Positions 51,600 to 61,174 of a stretch of 64,000 nucleotides of DNA are shown one piece after another. This DNA is from Parietaria judaica. Its lineage: Eukaryota; Streptophyta; Magnoliopsida; Rosales; Urticaceae. The first letter of the stretch is position 1. Every line of letters begins with the position of its first letter. The stretch spans positions 15,352,556 to 15,416,555 of the forward strand of contig OX940868.1 of the NCBI GenBank assembly GCA_954871525.1, written 5' to 3'. Below the pieces are notes generated by a model. The model was not told the origin of the DNA. It did no database searches and saw nothing but the letters and a program-made list of their open reading frames with translations. The position numbers were made by a program, and so were the translations under genes.

Positions 51600-54343
51600 G
51601 TAGTGGACATATGTGTCCTTAAACAAGATATTTTATCCATTTGTAAAAGATTATGACAAGTCGTTGAATAAAGATGATGTTTATTATGATAATCTTATTA
51701 TAGTTTCTGGTAGAGTAAAATAGAATATTTGATTCCTTAGTTCATTAAGGAATGAATTATGTTATTATTATCACAACAGAGTCAATGTGAGGAAGAATTA
51801 ATAATCATAATAAATGAACTTAAAATGTCCGTGACCTGATCAACTGGGTGGGAGCCCATTAATCGTATAAGGTCATTAATGTGACTAAGTGATAATCCTA
51901 TTCTGGATTTTGTGTGTGTCACATTCACTAGAAGTGCATTAAGTATGAAGTGTCTTCATACTAGACTGGACCTGACTTAAACTCCGGAAGTTATCATATT
52001 AGACCAACACTGATAACTTGGAGTTGAGTCACTAGTAGATGATCAAATGGATATTCGATCTAAGTCCTGAGTGATCTTGAGTCCAAGCTGCTGACTTGAT
52101 TGTTCTTTGATTTAACCGTTAAAGAATACGAAATATTACCGCTGTTCCCAACACTATTATTTTGGGAACATGAAAGTCAGCAGTAAGGGTAGCTTGGTCA
52201 TAGACATGGGCATCACACAGCTCTCTTTAGAGTGATGATGATTCCCTTGATTGTCGGTGGTGAGAAGTGAGAGATACCCATGCGCAAATTATGAATCGAA
52301 ACCATAAGTGGGTTACTCATGATATTACTGACTGAGTCAAGGATGAAAATACAATGAGGGGCATATCGGTAAAAAACCGCCTGCTCATATATGAATCATC
52401 AAGTGAAAGATCAATAACCCGAATTTGATTGTATCAATGGACACCCTGCTATTATAAAGGGAATAACATATACCGTATCACTAAAGAGTGCAGCCTCGGG
52501 TCTATAGTGGAATCACTTCGAGGTTTGACGAACAACTAGCAGTTCGTTGGAGCTTAAGTGATACGGGTCCATGGTCCCCAGGATAGCTCCGTAACGGATG
52601 ATACGTACGTGATTAAAAAACATTCTGGATAATGTTTAATCATTTGGCTTGACTTATAAAACTGAAAGGTCTGTGTCAGACATCAGATGGTTTTATCGTT
52701 GGCGTGGCAAAAGTATCATATTTTGGTACACGAAATTAACTGACAAAAAAAAAGTTAGAATTTAGATTTTCTATCAGCACCATGTTGTTGGAAATTAAAT
52801 TCTAAGCAGCTTTGCTTTTTGAACCAAGTCATTTCGACTAACGGTTAGTGATTTATGGATTTTCTAAGTTTGTGATCGGTTCGATACACTTTGAAATTAA
52901 ATCACATGTCACGAATTTAAATGATGGTGTGGCACCATGACATTTTTATGTGTGATATTGAGATCAGGATTTATTAATATAATTTAATTATTTGGATTTA
53001 ATTATTAATATCTTATTAATAATTAATTAATAATTAATAGATTTATATTAATAAATGAAAATATATATTTATATATATTAATATGTGTAAATTCGAATTA
53101 GGGTTTGTTATATGAAACCCTAGTTAAATTCGAATGGCATGATTTGGTATTTCTATATTTGCGGCATAAGTACCAAATGTTTTGGTATTTTGGCAAATCC
53201 CTAAAATCGATATTATCCATTGGATCGGTTATGATTTAATATCAACTGTTGGATTAGGATATTGATAAATTCGAAATTAATGACTTGGTGACCAAGTTTC
53301 ATTTTTCGAATTTGGTTAATTAATTGTATCCGTTAGATCGGTCTAAGATTTAATCTTTACCGTCGGATTGAAAAAATTAATTAATTTTATATATCTATAT
53401 ATATATTCGAATTATAGTTTAAGGATAAATTTGAAATTTTTTTTAATAAATCTTTTTATTTGATTTTTATCCTAAACTAATTTGATCCATTAGCACGGTT
53501 TAAAGATTTATCTCAACCGTTGGATCTAGATAATGATAATTCGAATTATATATACATATGATAATTCGAATTTTATACTGATAAGAAGATAAGATTGGAT
53601 TTTTGATTTATCTAAATCTTTCTTATTTAATTAAATCCCTAATTAATTATATCCATTGGATTTAGATGAAATTAAATCTGGACCATTGGATTAAGATAAT
53701 TAATTATATTTAATTAATAGAATTCGAAAATAGGGAGGAAAATTCTCCAATTCGGTTACGGTTTTGAGCCTATAAATAGGAGGCTCATTCTACACATTTT
53801 TCACACCTTTCCCCAGAGAAAAATTCGAACTCTCCCTCTTCCTCAGGGTCTGCGAATTTTCTCTCTGATCTCTTTCTTCTGGTTCGGCTTAGGAGACTAT
53901 TTCTCCGGAAGCTTAAAAAGAACCATCAGTTAAGATTTGGCGACGGAGTCCTCCCGGCGAAGCCCATGCTTCGGTACGAGGATTCCAGGAGAATATCCCG
54001 GAAGATCACGGGAGTTTACCTCAGCACCGGCGGAGCCCTGTCCGATTCAGAGCGCGCGGCCGGAAATCGTCATACGAGGTACGGCCTTATGCATTGGGTT
54101 AATAAATGCAAACATTTACTGCTTTCTATTTATTTCCTATTATGACTAGTTTATTAATAATGATTTATGAATATTGAATTACATTATATTTATCAGATCT
54201 TGGGATATGGTCATTATCCGATATTCAGACCGTTGTACGGATAACAAGTTTTCCGCTTTAAAATAATTTTTTAAATGTTACCCTGACGGTCAGGAGGTAA
54301 AACTCGTGATAATTTTACGGAATCCGAGACATGATTTCCAACA
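51600..54343 (+). mobile_element. LTR-like retrotransposon DNA at the satellite edge
   Basis: Non-coding, moderately AT-rich sequence with no ORF of note. Its right end is ATGATTTCCAACA at 54343, immediately followed by gypsy pol. The matching inverted terminus TGTTGGAAATT occurs at 52786, so one reading is a copia-type LTR of 1,558 bp (52786-54343) with about 1.2 kb of further element DNA to its left. Another is a single long LTR truncated on the left by the satellite. A promoter-like TATA box at 53771 supports plus orientation. The segment at 52740-52786, read on the minus strand, has a tRNA-primer-like TGGTGCTGATAG beside the terminus, which would favour the opposite orientation, so orientation is unresolved. 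Five bases outside the two ends differ, so it is not a simple solo LTR. Confidence 0.6.
53771..53778 (+). promoter_or_regulatory. TATA box in the LTR-like block
   Basis: TATAAATA in GAGCCTATAAATAGGAGGC, followed by a pyrimidine-rich leader (CACACCTTTCCCC, CTCCCTCTTCCTC). This is a typical arrangement for a plant core promoter and for the U3/R border of an LTR. Confidence 0.6.
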
Positions 54344-54626
54344 CTTCGATGAAGAACAAAACAATGAAGCGCTACGGCAGGAGCTTGACCTCCTCGAGGA
54401 AAGGCGAAATGAGGCGTACACCAGATTGGTTGCGCAGAAGCGGATTGTGGAACGCTACTACAACTCTAAAGTCAAAGCAAGGCGCTTCTCGGAAGGAAGC
54501 CTGGTCGTGAGGAAGGTAGGCCAAAACACCGAAGTCCTCGGCCCGACTTGGGAAGGCCCCTACCGCATATCAAAGATGATCCGACTTGGGAAGGCCCCTA
54601 CCGCATATCAAATTGATACCTCCTAA
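54344..54626 (+). pseudogene. Ty3/gypsy (Tat-type) pol C-terminus, truncated
   Basis: The end of a gypsy polyprotein, downstream of the integrase catalytic core. Typical family blocks are visible: HFDEEQNNEALRQELDLLEE, RYYNSKVKARRF, VRKV and GPTWEGPYRI. This part shapes target-DNA binding of integrase in the family. The 5' side is lost: the frame begins exactly where the LTR-like block ends (CCAACA overlapping the QHFDEE codons), so that block probably interrupts the element here. A local 38-bp-offset duplication (54543-54612) changes the frame near the end, and TAA follows at 54624. It is non-functional. Confidence 0.85.
54543..54612 (+). repeat. Short tandem duplication in gypsy pol
   Basis: CCGACTTGGGAAGGCCCCTA with the following CCGCATATCAAA occurs at 54543 and again at 54581, offset 38 bp. 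Because 38 is not a multiple of three, the second copy is read in a different frame and replaces the normal C-terminal residues. Confidence 0.9.
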
Positions 54627-54754
54627 AGTTTCTTTCCAACCTTTTTCAAGATTACTCAGAAACTAGGGGGTTGACATAGGAATAATAATAAAAAAATAAA
54701 AAAAAAAGAGGACCGAGAATGGCCCGGATATCAAATCCCGCCAAACTCAGACAA
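54627..54754 (+). other. Gypsy spacer with purine/A-rich tract
   Basis: Non-coding DNA after the pol stop. It contains ACTAGGGGG at about 54663, similar to the polypurine tract at 57619, and an A-rich run (about 54683-54712). Nothing else was recognised. Confidence 0.45.
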
Positions 54755-55205
54755 CTAAGTCGCCCCGGAAGCGTTTCTCGGCAAAGACCGAACGCTTGAC
54801 GATGCGCAGCTTGCAATAAGTCCGGGACCTGTAGCGCTCTACAAAGCGCGACCCGGCCCCAAGTACACCAAGTCACCCCGGAAGCGTTTCTCGGCAAAGA
54901 CCGAGCGCTTGACGATGCCCAGCTTGCGATAAGTCCGGGACCTGTAGCGCTCTACAAAGCGCGACCTGGCCCTAAGTACACTAAGCCGCCCGGAAGCGTT
55001 TCTCGGCAAAGAGCGAGCGCTTGACGATGCGCAACTTGCGATAATTCCGGGAGCTGTAGCGCTCTACAAAGCGCGACCTGGTCCCAAGTACACTAAGTCG
55101 CCCCGGAAACGTTCTCGGCAGAGACCGGGCGTTTAACAGTGCGCAACTTGCGATAAGTCTGGGACCCATAGCGTTGTACACAGCGCGACCTGGCCCCAAG
55201 TATAA
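54755..55205. repeat. Four tandem ~113-bp GC-rich repeats in gypsy 3' region
   Basis: GCGTTTCTCGGCAAAGA begins at 54771, 54884 and 54996, with a diverged copy at 55109, giving spacings of 113, 112 and 113 bp. Each unit also contains CTTGACGATGCGCA, ATAAGTCCGGGACCTGTAGC and CTCTACAAAGCGCGACC. The fourth copy is the most diverged. Tandem repeats between pol and the 3' LTR are known in Tat-lineage elements. Over half of the bases are G or C, in sharp contrast with the satellite. Confidence 0.9.
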
Positions 55206-55690
55206 ACTAAAAAGAAGACTGAATCTGACATCTCATGGATCGCGGTAAAAAGCCTAAGATACTCGTAACACTGCCTGGAGACAGATCCTGCCTAAGTACG
55301 ATAAAAAAAGGGGCAAACAAAGAAAGTCAACATACATACGTGCATACATAAGTGGTTAAAGATAAGCGTTTAGGGGTCAAGCCTACAGTTACAACATAAG
55401 TAGCCACGAGGGCTCGCTACAAATAGAAGCATGTCCGGGTGCACAAAAAGGGCACCTAAAGGCGCTACAAAAACCTGCGCCAGATACAGCGGGATCAAGA
55501 GGCTACATGCTCTAAGTAACAAAATATACATCTACGATTACATAATAAGGGGGCGGCGCCTGCAACAAAAAATAAAAATCATGAGGACACACGTGAAAAC
55601 CAAGAACGCCGAAAGATCAACAATTCAATCAACGTACCACCGGTGGGACCCCGCCCATAGGGTCGTAGCCATGATAGGTTGAATCAGGAA
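55206..55690. other. Gypsy internal spacer, nothing recognised
   Basis: About 480 bp between the 113-bp repeats and the end of the antisense coding region. No conserved motif or long frame was found. Confidence 0.5.
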
Positions 55691-55998
55691 TCAGAAGATG
55701 GCTGAAAGAACCGGTAGCGGCATATCCAGCAAGTACCGGATAAGGCATCGGGACCTGACCATAAAAAACGGGGGCCGCGTACCCCTAAGCGCCGGCTCGA
55801 CCACCACGACCTGGCCATGAGAAGGGCCCTGGATCTGGAGAGGTCCACCATACCCAAACGCCGTTTCCGGCGTCAAAGGAATCCCAATCGGCAGAGTCAA
55901 CCCGGCACCGCCATGGCTCGTGCCCGGCACATCCGGCTGTGCTGCGCCGGCAGGAAGAAAAGGAACGCCCAACGACCATCCGTCGCCGTGATCTATAC
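55691..55998 (-). pseudogene. Antisense ORF of the gypsy element, possible 3' exon
   Basis: Minus-strand frame rich in Gly and Pro (GVPFLPAGAAQPDVPG, LPIGIPLTPETAFGYG), ending with a stop at 55691. Directly upstream on the minus strand is a strong 3' splice site, a pyrimidine run followed by GCAG, with the exon starting at 55998. This suggests the antisense gene is spliced and this is its last exon. The open frame formally continues to 56143, but a stop lies immediately before that Met. Function is unknown. Confidence 0.4.
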
Positions 55999-56320
55999 CT
56001 GCAAAAAAAAAAGGAAAATCTATCATATCATAAGCAGAGTAAAGACGATCATCACAAGTTAAGAAACGGGAAAGAACCGCGCACAGAACCGGACCTCTCT
56101 TTAAGGCCCAACGACAATTCAGCCACGCGACCCGTGGGGACATCTACCCTGATCGGATCCAGGCCTCCCTCGTTAAGAAAGAAGCAAAACTTCCGGGAAT
56201 AGCAGATCCCGTCAAAAAGAAACCTACAAATCCCCGATCCTCGGCGCCGGAGGCCATGTACAGCCGAGTGATCCCGATACTCCGAGAGACAGATCCCAGA
56301 TATACACTTGGGACCCAAAC

Positions 56321-57100
56321 TCACCGACTGTGCCAATTTGGGTCCAGTTCCGGACCCAAATCCCCGACCCAAAAACCCCAGACGGGCCGGGGGAAGACCC
56401 AGTTGTTAATTCCCCGGTCATCCTGCGAGATAATAACAGGCAGGAGCCTACGAGATTGGGATGGGGTGACGTCTTGGCCTCGCCCTTCGCGCCACATCGA
56501 CGAAATTCCGGCAGCAAACCACCATGCATCTGGGCGTACCTGGAGCGGATGCAAGTCCAACGACGCCAGAAGCCCCTCCACCAGAGGAGGGACCGGTAGG
56601 GAAAAACCTAACCGAAGACTCTCTAGAGGAACTGCGACCATTCCATGGCGGGGGTATCCGGGGAGCTCCCCTTCCGCTGGAGCACATACCCCCGGCAAGA
56701 CAAGACGTTCGGTCCTGAAAAAGGTCTCGAGCTTCGCCGTGGTAACATCACTCGGAATATTAACGTCCGAGAAAAGCGCAAGGGGACGCGGCAGACAAAG
56801 GCCACACACGCCCGAGGCAGATCTGGTCCTCCTCTTAACTACCCTATCGAAATTTGGGCATGACCCGCCTGCTATGCCGGCGCCATGACGTGGTCCTCCC
56901 ACGTCATAGGCCCCGTAAGCAGTACCTACACCTGCTCCTACACTATCTATGTCTACACCGGGGGATCTCCGATCCGCTCCCAAATCAACAAACAAGTTAT
57001 AATCGGGGCCCACCATAGGAGCACTCACCTCGGCCGGCATAGACCTCGGCGACCCGAACTCCAATCGAGACATTGCACGAAAGACCCGTTGAAGTACCAA
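56321..57100 (-). CDS. Antisense extra ORF of a Tat-type gypsy element, transposase_28-like
   Basis: 259-codon frame on the strand opposite to pol, lying between pol and the 3' LTR. Its middle part (VPLESLRLGFSLPVPP, VEGLLASLDLHPLQVRPDAW, then an aromatic and hydrophobic stretch) resembles the plant 'putative gypsy type transposon' family (Pfam Transposase_28), from memory of the family pattern. The biochemical role of that family is not established. Tat-lineage elements are known to carry additional ORFs, including antisense ones downstream of pol, so the position fits. Alternatives are a chance frame in GC-rich DNA or a decayed copy: the frame ends at 56321 and nearby minus-strand frames (56052-56529) are open in other phases, compatible with introns or frameshifts. 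The start at 57100 is simply the first Met. Another minus frame (57128-57418) may be upstream sequence. Confidence 0.55.
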   Translation of the reverse strand: MVLQRVFRAMSRLEFGSPRSMPAEVSAPMVGPDYNLFVDLGADRRSPGVDIDSVGAGVGTAYGAYDVGGPRHGAGIAGGSCPNFDRVVKRRTRSASGVCGLCLPRPLALFSDVNIPSDVTTAKLETFFRTERLVLPGVCAPAEGELPGYPRHGMVAVPLESLRLGFSLPVPPLVEGLLASLDLHPLQVRPDAWWFAAGISSMWREGRGQDVTPSQSRRLLPVIISQDDRGINNWVFPRPVWGFWVGDLGPELDPNWHSR

Positions 57101-57618
57101 GATACTCGGATAGCTCGTCGGAAACCACTAACCGTCGGCGTCGACCGTCAGTGTCACCGAAAAGTCACTGAGCCCGGTCACACACAAACCTGGCTCCCCC
57201 TGCGACCACTCCCCGCCGGCGACGAGGCCCACGCCGCCACCAGGGGCGAGCTCAAGCTCGCCCGACCTACGTGGAGTCAAGCGCGAGCCCCCGCGCTCCA
57301 CCGTTTCGCCAGTGGTCACCCCCGTCCTCTCCGTGCTCGCCTCGCCGAGCTGGTCACGGTGGTGGTCTTCTCCGGCGAAGGCGAAATCCGGTGAGGAATA
57401 AACAACGGGTTTTGTCATTTGGGCTCGCGGGTTCTAGAGAGAGAAAATGGCTCGATTTCTATTTCGATTTTGAAGCCTTGTTTTTTCAAAAATTATGACG
57501 CGACCCGTGAAATGACGAGCCTAGATAACGAAAGGACGAACGCGGTGCAAAAATTGGAATTTAAAAACACGACCCGGTACAAAAGTTACGGAAAGAAAAT
57601 GAACCTTTTCACTATTCA
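57101..57618. other. Gypsy region between antisense ORF and polypurine tract
   Basis: GC-rich DNA with an open minus-strand frame at 57128-57418 of low-complexity composition (Gly, Glu, Arg and Thr rich) and no recognised domain. On the minus strand it would be the leader of the antisense transcript. Nothing is recognised on the plus strand. Confidence 0.4.
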
Positions 57619-57629
57619 CTAGGGGGAGA
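57619..57629 (+). other. Gypsy polypurine tract
   Basis: CTAGGGGGAGA lies shortly before the LTR start, after CACTATTCA. The related copy at 61437 has TTCACCGGAGGA in the same context, supporting homologous function. Confidence 0.6.
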
Positions 57630-57666
57630 CAAGCCTTTTTTAGTGTAAATGAGCCGTCTTGCCTCC

Positions 57667-57674
57667 TATTTATA
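57667..57674 (-). promoter_or_regulatory. Candidate antisense TATA box at LTR 5' edge
   Basis: TATAAATA on the minus strand, with TATAAAAG overlapping it on the plus strand (57671-57678). Read on the minus strand, transcription would start about 30 bp on, run out of the LTR and reach the antisense ORF. No other evidence for transcription is available. Confidence 0.35.
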
Positions 57675-58358
57675 AAAGTTTCCCGGGAATTACAAATCCC
57701 CGCGAAACTGGGGGATTAATGTTACGTGTAATTTACGCAATTGATTTTTATTAATTAACATAAAAAAATTATTTATTCAAATAAATTTCTTTTATTAATT
57801 AAGATCAATTTCGTTCAAAATATTCACCGGAAGTCCGATTTCGAAAAACAAAGTGTCCAGATGATCCCAAAGATATCAAAACACCCGAAAACGACATAAA
57901 GTTTGCGAAAAACGGCATCGGGAAACACCCGAGGCCTCCAAGAGCCCCCCGGGACCTCCGGGCGGGCCCCACGGCCCCCAAGGGGCCACTGTCACACGCC
58001 CAGGTGAGCACAGTCCCCGAAGGCTGCCTAACCAAAACAGAGGCGCTGTCGGGCCCCCAAGGGTCACCCTCGACCTCGCCACGTGTCGGCGACCCATTGG
58101 GCGCGAGGGGAACAACGCAGCCAATGGGGAAGCGCGACGTAGGCGTTGACGCAGCTGCTGACCCAGGCGTTGACTCAGACGCTGACGTCAGCAGCTTGGA
58201 GGCCAAGCTTCAGGCGCGTGTGGGCGCGTCGCAGCGCGGATTGGGCTGAAAATTGCGGTGTTGGATCGGCCATGTCCCGGGGACCCAGAAAAACATATAA
58301 TATTACCCCGGAGGCCTCCTGGAGTAATAATTATTCACGTTTTAACCCCGGACTCTCC

Positions 58359-58366
58359 TATACATA
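58359..58366 (+). promoter_or_regulatory. TATA-like box in gypsy LTR
   Basis: TATACATA in CTCTCCTATACATAGAAGC, about 715 bp into the LTR, followed by a CT-rich leader. This is a plausible sense promoter of the element. Confidence 0.4.
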
Positions 58367-58569
58367 GAAGCTCCGGTTTCACTTAACGGTAACTCATTCT
58401 CAACCCGGGAACTCGCCTAAAACTCTCTCTACTCCCTCCAAAACTCGCCTCCCCTCAAATATCACTCTAACGTTGAGCGTCGGAGGTGAATCAGGGAGGA
58501 CCTCCCCCGATTCTCCCTGATCTCGGGTATTTTTCTGTTCAGGTTCCGGGAGCGAGAATTCAAACTAGA

Positions 58570-59005
58570 GCGGAAGCCCTGGGGAAATTTCCGGTACCGA
58601 TTACGATCCCCCTGTTAAGGCATGTTCTACGTGGTGCTCGTGATATCCCTCAGTCTATTTTCTCACACAGATATACCGACTTTGCGGATAGACCGAGGAC
58701 CCGTATCAGGTCCCACAATACAGGCTGAAGGATCTAAATCTCCGGGGATTATCTGAAGGGCTTATACACGGAGAGACTCACATAGTGCGGAAGCCCTGGA
58801 GAAAATTCTGGAACGATCCAAGACCCTCCTTGCCAAGGTTCTAGATCCGCGAGGTATTCGCTCTATCCATTAAGTCTTGTATCTCCGGCAGATATACTAA
58901 CCACACGGATAGATCGAGGACCCGGATTTGTTCCCGTGACGCCGGTCGAGGGTCTAATCTACCTGATTTCTCTAAAAAAGTCAATACTACGACCCCCCTA
59001 CCCAG
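58570..59005 (+). repeat. Diverged ~217-221-bp tandem duplication in LTR
   Basis: GCGGAAGCCCTGG occurs at 58570 and 58787 (offset 217). GGATAGACCGAGGACCCG occurs at 58686 with GGATAGATCGAGGACCCG at 58907 (offset 221). The sequence between is alignable but diverged. Confidence 0.8.
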
Positions 59006-59247
59006 TGGTCAGGAATCCGCTTTTGGTGTCCCGAACATGTAATCCGGGCCAGGCCAAGCCCTGGCCCTATTAGCAACAGGTAGTGGAGTTTACCACGGAT
59101 TTTTGGTCATCGAGTCAGTGGAGGGTCCGTTTGACTCGACAGTCCAGGAGCCCAAGAGTCAAAAAAGTTAACAAGACGACATTGGGCCCGGTCCAACACG
59201 AGCAATTGGGCCGCTAATGGATTGAAGCATTTTTCTGCATCAACAGT

Positions 59248-59912
59248 CGATTTAGTTTAGTAGCTATGAACATATTTTGTAAGTTAGCAATTAGGGTTCG
59301 GTAAGGTCTTTGGCGCAACACCCTTGGTGACATCAATTCGTCCTTATGTTCGGGTTTCTCAGTCTTGCTTTTAAAGGATAAATAACTTTATTTATTGTTC
59401 TTTGTATTAAATTCAAAATAGAAGAAGAGGCAAAACAACACTCGGTAATTGACGGAGATTGTGCGTTGATCTATGTTTTAGTTCAGGTTTGTATCATAAC
59501 AATAACGAATACGTAAGAACAGAGGTCGCTAAGAGCAGGAGATAGAACTAAACCTTGTTCTAAAATGACGGTGACAGGATTCAAACACCAGTCCAACGCA
59601 AATATGATAATCTTCTTTTCTTTATTACGATGCAAAGAAATAATAAACAATCACGATATGTCCGAAACACTAAACGTTATCCATCCTCCTCCAATAAGTG
59701 ATCAGGAGTATAAACTACCACCGGACAGGTCACATGAATATCATACAACGAGTCACAATGAAGAGATTTATCAGTTAAGAATCACTCCCACACATTTGAA
59801 GCACAAAAAATGCTATAAGATCATTGAAAGATTCATAAAATAAATCCTCCATGACCGGAAAATGAAGTTCTGATATTCGAATTGATTCGTAGCCGATTCA
59901 CTTCCAGCGTCA
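59248..59912. other. DNA downstream of the RRM gene, no gene recognised
   Basis: Follows the LTR terminus. It contains one plus-strand frame of 92 codons (59565-59843) with no recognised domain. That frame lies where the 3' untranslated region of the minus-strand RRM gene is expected, so I do not call it a gene. Confidence 0.4.
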
Positions 59913-60572
59913 TCATCCCTTGTGTGCAAGTTGCAAACGAATTTTCCAGCCGTCCAATACCTAATCATAAGAACCCGTTTTTATGTTTCCCTTTTATATT
60001 TACCCGAAAAAAAACAAAAAAAAAAACAAAATCTTAAAATTGGTAGACATTAGGATGAAATTTACCCGACCATCCATTTCTTTTAGAGCTGAGGTTGCTG
60101 CAATATCAGAAGCGTATTGTACAAAGCCATACCCTTTTGATTTTCCAGTCTTGTGATCACAAATCACTTTCACTACATTGACATTGTAACTCATGGATTC
60201 AGTAATTCCCAATTCCCAAATTATAAAATTGTTTCACAATGATTCAGGAAGCACCTTGAATTATATCACCATGTTTCTCAAAAGCATTCTTCAAAACAAT
60301 CTCATTGGTGTCATAAGACAGACCTAACTCAAAACACACAACCTTCAATCAGCTGTTTTCTAGATCTATCTTGTGATAATCAGAACTTCATCATCTAAAA
60401 AAATCAGACTTCAAGATTGTTTAGACTTCACAAATATGTAATATCCAATGAAAGCGAAAGAGTGTGAGAAGATACCCCCGACGAACAATTTGGTGCAAGA
60501 ATGGCGTGCCCGCAACTGTCTTGCCAATTGAGAAGTTCCCAGAATTCGAAACCCGCCATTAGAGACTCTCAT
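59913..60572 (-). CDS. Small organelle-type RRM RNA-binding protein, four exons
   Basis: Exons on the minus strand: 60572-60476, 60323-60255, 60172-60066 and 59960-59913. Introns are 152, 82 and 105 bp, all GT-AG (GTATCT..TTAG, GTGCTT..GTAG, GTAAAT..TTAG), in phases 1, 1 and 0. The joined coding length is 321 nt, a 106-residue protein plus TGA. It is a single complete RRM, the RNA-binding beta-sheet fold: RNP2 is LFVGGL (residues 29-34, split by intron 1) and RNP1 is KGYGFVQY (68-75), with the aromatic RNA-contact residues present. The first 26 residues have five Arg and no acidic residue, typical of a mitochondrial or plastid presequence, so the product probably binds organelle RNA. ATG at 60570-60572 is preceded in frame by a TAA six codons upstream. 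The protein ends right after the RRM, without the glycine-rich tail of many relatives. It could be a recently silenced copy, but no break is seen. Confidence 0.87.
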
Positions 60573-60889
60573 GTTTAGGCAAACAGTTTATCTCAATCCA
60601 AAAAAACCCAAATCAGCCAAAGCCCTAAACGAGGGACATCAATTCTGCATTCAGTGAATTAGCTAACACTTCAGTTCGGTCAATAAGACAAGGGATGAAA
60701 ATGAAAGCTCGTTCACCTAAAACTGAAAACATTCTATTAAAGTTGAGTTTCAGACTTTAGTATGGTGGATTCTAATAATAATTTATTTGTTTTGGTGATA
60801 GAAAAATTTTAAGCAATACAAGGATTGAACAATGAAATTAATCTATGAAATAATAGCAACATAAGTATCTTAGTTGTAGACAACAACGC
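60573..60889 (-). promoter_or_regulatory. Upstream region of the RRM gene
   Basis: The 5' leader and presumed promoter side of the minus-strand RRM gene. No convincing TATA box was identified. The leader contains an in-frame stop (about 60588-60590) that helps fix the start codon. Nothing else is recognised. Confidence 0.4.
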
Positions 60890-60892
60890 TAC

Positions 60893-61170
60893 TGCAGGGG
60901 CGGGGCCAGGAATTATCCAAAGAGGGGAGGGTGGAAATTCAATCTCGCCTTTTGCAATACGTGCGTTTCGTCACCTCCCCTTTCCTCTTGAATACTTATT
61001 AGACCTCTACTAATGCATCATAAAATTCAATCAAACACAAAATATAGTAACAAAATTAACAAAACTACCAATCAAATAAATTATCTAAAAAAGTGATTCA
61101 ATCAACTCTCCGATATTCAATAAGCTACTCAAGTTCATATGCATCTAATAAAACTCTTCCAGCATAATTG
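60893..61170. other. Low-copy DNA with a lone hAT-like terminal motif
   Basis: CAGGGGCGGGGCCAGG at about 60896 resembles the CAGGGGCGGAGCCAG ends of Tip100-like hAT transposons. No inverted partner or target duplication was found, so it may be a truncated end. The rest is AT-rich with nothing recognised. Confidence 0.3.
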
Positions 61171-61174
61171 ATCC

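Larger units (their letters stand above)
57644..59247 (+). mobile_element. 3' LTR of the Tat-type gypsy element
   Basis: About 1.6 kb from TGTAAATGAGCC (start approximate) to the terminal CTGCATCAACA at 59247, a terminus often seen in Tat elements. Contents are a GC-rich middle, a TATA-like box at 58359, and a diverged internal tandem duplication of about 217-221 bp (58570 and 58787). A diverged relative of both its first about 240 bp and its last about 250 bp is found at 61175-61720. No primer-binding site follows, as expected for a 3' LTR. Confidence 0.75.

Noticed and set aside
56256..56888. 210-codon plus-strand frame in the gypsy element
   Set aside because: Lies opposite the antisense ORF, has low-complexity basic composition and no domain; probably a shadow in GC-rich DNA.
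57805..58249. Overlapping frames on both strands inside the gypsy LTR
   Set aside because: GC-rich LTR sequence with few stops; no domain, and an LTR is not expected to code here.
59565..59843. 92-codon plus-strand frame
   Set aside because: No recognised domain, and it overlaps the expected 3' untranslated region of the RRM gene on the other strand.
60000..60212. Single 70-codon RRM frame as a pseudogene fragment
   Set aside because: It is the third exon of a spliceable four-exon gene plus intron read-through, not a fragment.
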